Origin: Clostridiaceae bacterium
Lineage (GTDB): Bacteria > Bacillota > Clostridia > DSM-8532
Direction: 5' to 3'
Assembly (NCBI GenBank): GCA_012728095.1
Contig: JAAYFU010000023.1
Coordinates: 1 to 37,490 of the forward strand
DNA length: 37,490 nt
Notes under the pieces: model-generated
What the model saw: the letters and a program-made list of their open reading frames with translations, nothing else
Database searches by the model: none
Told to the model about the DNA's origin: nothing
Shown: one piece after another, positions 32,955 to 37,490 of the stretch
How the letters are laid out: every line of letters starts with the position of its first letter
Position numbering within the stretch: position 1 is the stretch's first letter
Position numbers and translations under genes: made by a program

Positions 32955-35018
32955 ATGCCTCAGGGGGATATATTCAGGATGTCCATAAAATATGTAAAGG
33001 GCGTTGGAGAAGCAAGGGCCAGGCTTTTGGCAAAACTGGGCATTTATACTGTTAATGATGCGCTTAATTTCTTTCCCCGTGATTACCAGGACAGATCAAT
33101 TCTAAAAAAAATAAATGAGCTGCAAGACGGTGAGGAATGCTCAGTAAAGGCGACCCTTGTTTCAGATGTAACAGAATCGAAGCCCCGGAGAAATCTCTCC
33201 ATAATAAAGACCCTTGTTTCCGACGGGACAGCCTTTTTATCCATGACATGGTTTAACCAGGGCTATATTAAGAACTACCTGAAAAACGGGACTGAATATG
33301 TTTTTTTCGGAAAAGTAAAAAGAAACGGCATGCGGCTGGAGATGCACAATCCTGTTATCGAAACAGCCGAACAATCCGGCAAGTATACCGGAAGGATACT
33401 TCCGGTTTATCCTTTGACTAAAGGCTTAACTCAAACACATTTAAGGACAGTAATAGAAAACTCGCTGAAACTCGCCGAGAACAAGTTTGAGGAAATATTG
33501 CCGCAAAATTTAAGAGAAAAATATAATCTCAGCCAGATTGGTTTTTCATACGAAGAGATCCACTTTCCCCAAAGCTTGCATCATATGGAGCAGGCCAGGA
33601 GACGGCTTGTTTTTGAAGAACTTCTGACTCTCCAATTATGCCTTTTGAAATCAAAAGGCATAAGCAAGGAACAGAAGGGAAACAGGTTTGAGCCGGTAGA
33701 TATGAGCCCGCTGTTAAATAAGCTGACATTTAAGCTTACTTCAGCGCAGAAAAAGGTGTTTGAAGAAATCTGCAATGATATGCAGTCAGACAGGAAAATG
33801 AACCGGCTGATTCAGGGGGATGTGGGGTCCGGCAAGACAATAGTGGCAGTCATGGCTATTTATATGGCTGCTAAAAACGGGTATCAAAGCGCCTTCATGG
33901 TTCCTACCGAAATACTGGCCGAGCAGCATTACAGGAGTGTGAAACAACTTTTCGAGGATCTCGGAATCAGCGTAAGACTTCTTACAGGAAGCACAAAAAA
34001 GAAAGAAAAAGAAGAAATAAAGGCGCTTGCAAGGGAAGGTAAGATTGATGTTTTGATTGGTACCCATGCAATCCTGGAAGATGATACCGAGTTTTATAAA
34101 CTGGGGCTTGTGATAACAGACGAACAACACCGTTTTGGGGTGCGCCAGAGAGCAAAACTTTCGGTTAAGGGGGAAAACCCGGATCTGCTTGTTATGACTG
34201 CGACTCCAATACCGAGAACCCTGACTTTAACTTTATACGGTGATTTGGACGTATCAATAATAGACGAATTGCCACCCGAAAGAAAACCGATTGATACTTA
34301 TGCCGTAAATGAATCATACCGGGAGAGGGTATATAAATTTATAAGAAAAAATGTTGCCGAGGGCAGGCAGGCATACATTGTTTGCCCGTTAGTTGAAGAC
34401 TCGGGTCAAATTGAAGCTGAATCAGCGGAAGGACTTGCCGAGCGTATAAGGGACAATGAACTGAAAGGCTTGAGAGTAGGGCTGATACATGGAAAAATGA
34501 AAAGTTCAGAAAAAGATAAGGTCATGCGAAAATTCGTTGACGGCCAGATTGACGTGCTGGTTTCAACAACGGTTATCGAGGTAGGCGTTAATGTCCCGAA
34601 CGCGAATTTAATGGTCATAGAAAATGCCGAACGCTTCGGACTTTCACAGCTTCATCAGCTGAGAGGGAGGGTAGGAAGAGGAAAATACAAGTCCTACTGC
34701 ATTTTGTTTAATCAAAGTAAAAGTGATATTGCAAGACAAAGAATGGAAATAATGACGAGTATCAATAACGGTTTTGTAATATCGGAGAAAGATCTGGAAC
34801 TCAGAGGACCGGGTGATGTGTTCGGTGTCCGGCAGCATGGCCTGCCGGAACTTAAGATTGCTAATCTTTATCGTGATATGGACATTTTAAAAGATGTTCA
34901 GAAAGCCGTAAAACATATTATTGATAACAATTTATTATTAAATGACGAATACATGCTGTTGAATAAAAAGTTAGATGATATAATAAAAGAAAAATTTAAT
35001 GAAATATCGTTAAATTAG
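32955..35018 (+). CDS. recG: ATP-dependent DNA helicase RecG
   Basis: A 687-residue helicase that remodels stalled replication forks and Holliday junctions. An N-terminal wedge/OB region (to about 230) contains KYVKGVGEARARLLAKLGI and FFPRDYQDRS. The helicase core has Walker A GDVGSGKTIVA, the DEQH box ITDEQHRFGVRQR, motif III TATPIPRTL and motif VI QLHQLRGRVGRG. Length is normal for the family. The ATG has GCGGAGGG 7 bases upstream. It is followed by rsmD after 36 bases, an arrangement common in Firmicutes. Confidence 0.96.
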   Translation: MPQGDIFRMSIKYVKGVGEARARLLAKLGIYTVNDALNFFPRDYQDRSILKKINELQDGEECSVKATLVSDVTESKPRRNLSIIKTLVSDGTAFLSMTWFNQGYIKNYLKNGTEYVFFGKVKRNGMRLEMHNPVIETAEQSGKYTGRILPVYPLTKGLTQTHLRTVIENSLKLAENKFEEILPQNLREKYNLSQIGFSYEEIHFPQSLHHMEQARRRLVFEELLTLQLCLLKSKGISKEQKGNRFEPVDMSPLLNKLTFKLTSAQKKVFEEICNDMQSDRKMNRLIQGDVGSGKTIVAVMAIYMAAKNGYQSAFMVPTEILAEQHYRSVKQLFEDLGISVRLLTGSTKKKEKEEIKALAREGKIDVLIGTHAILEDDTEFYKLGLVITDEQHRFGVRQRAKLSVKGENPDLLVMTATPIPRTLTLTLYGDLDVSIIDELPPERKPIDTYAVNESYRERVYKFIRKNVAEGRQAYIVCPLVEDSGQIEAESAEGLAERIRDNELKGLRVGLIHGKMKSSEKDKVMRKFVDGQIDVLVSTTVIEVGVNVPNANLMVIENAERFGLSQLHQLRGRVGRGKYKSYCILFNQSKSDIARQRMEIMTSINNGFVISEKDLELRGPGDVFGVRQHGLPELKIANLYRDMDILKDVQKAVKHIIDNNLLLNDEYMLLNKKLDDIIKEKFNEISLN

Positions 35019-35054
35019 GATGAAAAAAGTAAAACATGGTTTTTTGGAGAACTT

Positions 35055-35612
35055 ATGTTACGTGTTATTGGTGGAACAGCCCGGGGTGTACCGTTAAAAT
35101 CCCCTGATCCAAAGAATACACGGCCTACAATGGACAGGACGAAAGAATCCTTATTTAATATTCTGATGCCTTATATATCGGATGCAAGAGTGTTGGACCT
35201 GTTTTCCGGCTCCGGCAGTTTAGGAATAGAATCATTAAGCAGAGGAGCAAAAGAAGCGGTATTTGTGGACAACAGCAAGCACTGCAGGAATATAATAATT
35301 GAAAACTTAAAGAAGACAAAACTGGAGGATCATTCCACGGTAATTGTTTTGGATGTTTTTAAGGCAATAAAGCTTTTAAGTAAAAGGAACGCAAAATTTG
35401 ATATAATTTTTATGGATCCACCCTATAATATGAATTTTGTTGCAAAGACAATACAAAACATAGTTGAATTTGATATAATAGCGGAAGAAGGTATTATAGC
35501 CTGCGAACATCATGTTAACGAACAGCCCCCTGACAGTGTGGGATGCCTGAGAAAGGTAAGAACCAAGGACTACGGGGAAACGATATATTCATTTTATGTA
35601 AGGCAAAGCTAA
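35055..35612 (+). CDS. rsmD: 16S rRNA (guanine(966)-N2)-methyltransferase RsmD
   Basis: A 185-residue SAM-dependent methyltransferase. It begins with the family motif MLRVIGGTARGVPLKSP, then RPTMDRTKESLFNIL, the SAM-binding VLDLFSGSGSLGIESLSRGA and the catalytic DPPY motif in IIFMDPPYNM. It methylates G966 of 16S rRNA in the 30S head. It lies between recG and coaD, the usual place, with a 24-base gap to coaD. Confidence 0.95.
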   Translation: MLRVIGGTARGVPLKSPDPKNTRPTMDRTKESLFNILMPYISDARVLDLFSGSGSLGIESLSRGAKEAVFVDNSKHCRNIIIENLKKTKLEDHSTVIVLDVFKAIKLLSKRNAKFDIIFMDPPYNMNFVAKTIQNIVEFDIIAEEGIIACEHHVNEQPPDSVGCLRKVRTKDYGETIYSFYVRQS

Positions 35613-35636
35613 GCAAAAAACAAAGGAGGAAGTTTA

Positions 35637-36116
35637 TTGAGAACTTTTGTATATCCCGGCAGCTTTGATCCTGTAACCAACGGTCATTTGGATATTATAA
35701 ACAGGGCGTCAAAAATATGCGATAAGCTTATAGTATTAGTCTCAGTCAATACTTCCAAAACGCCGACTTTTACAATCGAGGAGAGACTCGAACTTTTGAA
35801 CCTGGCGGTAGGGAAACGGGACAACGTTGAGATCACAAGCTTTTCCGGTCTCTTGATAGACTTTATGCGAAAGGTCAATGCAAAGACGATAATAAAGGGT
35901 CTAAGGGCTGTTTCGGATTTTGAGTATGAAATGCAGATGGCTCTGTTGAATCATCAAATGGATAATGAGATAGATACTCTGTTTATGATGACCAGCATTC
36001 AAAACTCATTTTTAAGCTCAAGCGCCGTTAAGGCGGTAGCTATGAACGGCGGCAAAATTAATGATTTTGTTCCTGAGCAAATCGCCGATATAATTATTAG
36101 AAAACTAAGAAAATAA
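35637..36116 (+). CDS. coaD: Phosphopantetheine adenylyltransferase CoaD
   Basis: A 159-residue enzyme of the penultimate CoA synthesis step, making dephospho-CoA from phosphopantetheine and ATP. Motifs: the start [16 protein letters not shown] with the nucleotidyl-transferase TxGH-like [24 protein letters not shown], and the C-terminal [13 protein letters not shown], where the usual Arg of the SSTxVR-type loop is Lys. The start is TTG with an AGGAGG site 6 bases upstream. Order rsmD-coaD is conserved in Firmicutes. Confidence 0.95.
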   Translation: MRTFVYPGSFDPVTNGHLDIINRASKICDKLIVLVSVNTSKTPTFTIEERLELLNLAVGKRDNVEITSFSGLLIDFMRKVNAKTIIKGLRAVSDFEYEMQMALLNHQMDNEIDTLFMMTSIQNSFLSSSAVKAVAMNGGKINDFVPEQIADIIIRKLRK

Positions 36117-36141
36117 ACTTGTTTTAGTTGGAGGTCGAACC

Positions 36142-36582
36142 ATGGAATTACTTGATCTTTTGGAACAGCTCGAAGATATGGTAGAAAACGCAATGAATAT
36201 CCCGCTTTCAGGAGGGAGATGTGTTATAGATAGAGAGGCCGTATTGGAATTGGTCCAGGAGATACGGCTGAAACTGCCGGATGATATAAAAGCGGCAAAG
36301 CGTATCGCTGAGGAAAAACAACGCATATTGGCCGAAGCCCAGCAGGAGGCGGAAAACATTATCAGAAACGCTGAATCTCGTATTGCCGCTTTAGTCGATG
36401 AAAATGAAATTACCAAAAAGGCATATGAACAGGCAGAGATAATTATAGCAAATTCAAAGAAGAACGCCAGGGAAATTCGCCTGGGAACCAGGGAATATGC
36501 TGACAGTATCCTTAACAAGGTGGAGGAAATACTGGAAGACGCTTTGAATGTAATCAAACAAAATCGCCAGGAACTGAAATAG
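36142..36582 (+). CDS. Conserved coiled-coil protein of the coaD-ylbJ locus
   Basis: A 146-residue, highly charged, all-helical protein. A short N-terminal region (MELLDLLEQLEDMVENAMNIP) is followed by a long coiled coil (about 48-140) resembling ATP-synthase b-subunit or DivIVA-like helices (AEAQQEAENIIRNAE). Databases often label such clostridial proteins 'ATPase', but no Walker motif is present, so that label is misleading. It lies between coaD and the convergent ylbJ and is followed by a terminator. GTTGGAGG precedes the ATG. The function is unknown; a structural or membrane-adjacent role is possible. Confidence 0.7.
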   Translation: MELLDLLEQLEDMVENAMNIPLSGGRCVIDREAVLELVQEIRLKLPDDIKAAKRIAEEKQRILAEAQQEAENIIRNAESRIAALVDENEITKKAYEQAEIIIANSKKNAREIRLGTREYADSILNKVEEILEDALNVIKQNRQELK

Positions 36583-36623
36583 ATAGAGACCTCCTTTTAG
36601 TTCGCTGTTAAAAGTTATTTTTT

Positions 36624-36652
36624 AAGGGACGGTATTAAAGCCGTCCCTTTCT
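36624..36652. terminator. Terminator between convergent genes
   Basis: AAGGGACGG (36624-36632) pairs with CCGTCCCTT (36641-36649), loop of 8, with T-rich sequence on both sides, so it may serve both the coiled-coil gene and ylbJ. Confidence 0.85.
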
Positions 36653-36689
36653 TAATGCGCCTGTAACCTTTGTATGTCATAAAACATAT

Positions 36690-37490
36690 CTAATTTCTGT
36701 TCTTATATAAAGATTTTCTGTCAAGCGGTGATACCCGGTAAGGATTAATTATGAGAGACAGTATTAAAACCAATATGATTACAGTGCGGGTCCACAATAA
36801 ACCAGTACCGGAAACGGCCACCAATTCCGAGGTTTGGACAGTTATTGGCATGAAGCCTATGGTAAGGATAGTTAATATACCCGCTATTATACCATGTAAC
36901 AGTTTGCCAAGGAAGAAAAACCGATACTTGCATCCGGTGCCTTTCATTATCCCCATAACCTGCGTATGGACAGAGAATCCCGCAAATCCGAAAATGATTG
37001 ATACAACAGCCAACCGGACATTGAGCTTGAAGCTTTTCAGATTGTAAACAGCCTGGGCTCCGGATGTTATTTCCATGAATCCTCTTAAGAGGGCGGTAAT
37101 GAATTCGGAGAATACCGATGCATGTGAACGGCCGGTGAATAATAAGCCAAAAAATCCCGCCAAGAGAGAAAATACTCCTAATAGCGATAACAACTCGGAT
37201 ATGACGGCAAAAAACACAATGTATCCTGAAACCTTTATGCACAGTATTGCGGCTTCTTCAATTGATGCCGCGATTAGAGCCGGAAGGCTTATTGCTGCCG
37301 GGATGCTTTTTTTATATTCCTTATCATATCTTCCTCCGTTTAGTATGGTATCGTCTTTTCGCTTTCCGTATGCCAGTTTTCCTATGATAATTGCGGCTGT
37401 TAAACCTGAGACCCAGTGTATCAAAAGCAGAAAAACACCAAGCTTGACGCTTTTAAACAAGCCAGCGCCTATTGTTCCGACAATGAAAAG
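36690..37490 (-). CDS. ylbJ: Sporulation integral membrane protein YlbJ, N-terminal part outside the window
   Basis: The frame is open to the right window edge (the apparent TTG start at 37460 is internal), so only the C-terminal 266 residues are seen of a protein usually near 400. About six hydrophobic segments are visible. Diagnostic sequence: LFIVGTIGAGLF near the edge, RGFMEITSGAQ, and FGFAGFSVHTQVMGI followed by the FFLGKLLHGIIAG helix, the pattern of YlbJ and related nucleoside-gate-like proteins. YlbJ is a sigma-E-dependent protein needed for spore cortex formation in Bacillus. Its place beside rsmD-coaD matches other Firmicutes. Confidence 0.9.
   Translation of the reverse strand, partial: LFIVGTIGAGLFKSVKLGVFLLLIHWVSGLTAAIIIGKLAYGKRKDDTILNGGRYDKEYKKSIPAAISLPALIAASIEEAAILCIKVSGYIVFFAVISELLSLLGVFSLLAGFFGLLFTGRSHASVFSEFITALLRGFMEITSGAQAVYNLKSFKLNVRLAVVSIIFGFAGFSVHTQVMGIMKGTGCKYRFFFLGKLLHGIIAGILTILTIGFMPITVQTSELVAVSGTGLLWTRTVIILVLILSLIINPYRVSPLDRKSLYKNRN

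Noticed and set aside
36105-36557. 150-codon minus-strand frame opposite the coiled-coil gene
   Set aside because: Ser/Ile/Phe-rich shadow of a Glu/Ala/Lys-rich coiled coil; no ribosome site.
36142-36582. Calling the coaD-adjacent protein an ATPase
   Set aside because: No Walker A or B motif is present; the sequence is a plain coiled coil.

Overview
The window looks like a chromosome segment from a spore-forming Firmicute of the class Clostridia, probably near the Acetivibrio/Ruminiclostridium/Thermoclostridium group. This rests on content rather than a database search: a ylbJ sporulation gene, a sepF-yggT-divIVA division cluster, the rsmD-coaD pair, a T-box leader, a CIRCE element, a lipoprotein serpin and AGGAGG-type ribosome binding sites in A+T-rich DNA. 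No rRNA, tRNA, CRISPR array or prophage was seen.

Layout. 1-2703: a two-gene unit, cut by the window start, pairing an opine-dehydrogenase-like enzyme with a single-chain protein that looks like a fused glutamate mutase (B12 domain plus MutE-like domain). 2704-5365: a decayed gene fragment, an OxlT-type MFS transporter with its own promoter, and an ISL3-family insertion-sequence remnant whose transposase has lost its middle. 5366-8501: two paralogous UBA-like/DUF4342 membrane proteins followed by a response regulator and sensor kinase. 8682-13331: a methionine-gamma-lyase-like PLP enzyme, an HlyD-like membrane protein, yggS/ylmE, sepF, yggT and divIVA (ylmH is absent). 13363-16349: htpG behind a perfect CIRCE element, overlapping queA. 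16434-17108: a LiaF/DUF5668-like membrane protein.

17302-20710 lies on the minus strand: an unannotated 46-residue hydrophilic protein, an inhibitory-type serpin lipoprotein, and a DAHP synthase-prephenate dehydratase fusion controlled by a T-box leader with a predicted UUC (Phe) specifier. This last locus is bracketed by two clusters of a dispersed repeat (GTCATCCTGAGCG...GAAGGATCT type). 21556-24973 holds a YcxB-like protein, a protein with two CDGSH domains and a central Fer4_19-like domain, an unknown membrane protein and a YkvI-family transporter.

25160-28107 is a regulator/enzyme operon: Crp/Fnr regulator, XRE-cupin regulator, acyl-CoA synthetase. 28166-30769 is a cadmium/zinc-type resistance operon (CadC-like ArsR repressor and CadA-like P-type ATPase) with a 36-bp perfect palindromic operator over its -10 box. 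30882-32630 (minus) encodes a secreted seven-repeat RCC1 propeller with SLH modules. The right end is housekeeping: recG, rsmD, coaD, a coiled-coil protein and the 3' part of ylbJ.

The best candidates for something undescribed are the opine-dehydrogenase/fused-mutase pair, the T-box-controlled AroF-PheA fusion with an altered TRF motif and no ACT domain, and the small 46-residue protein.
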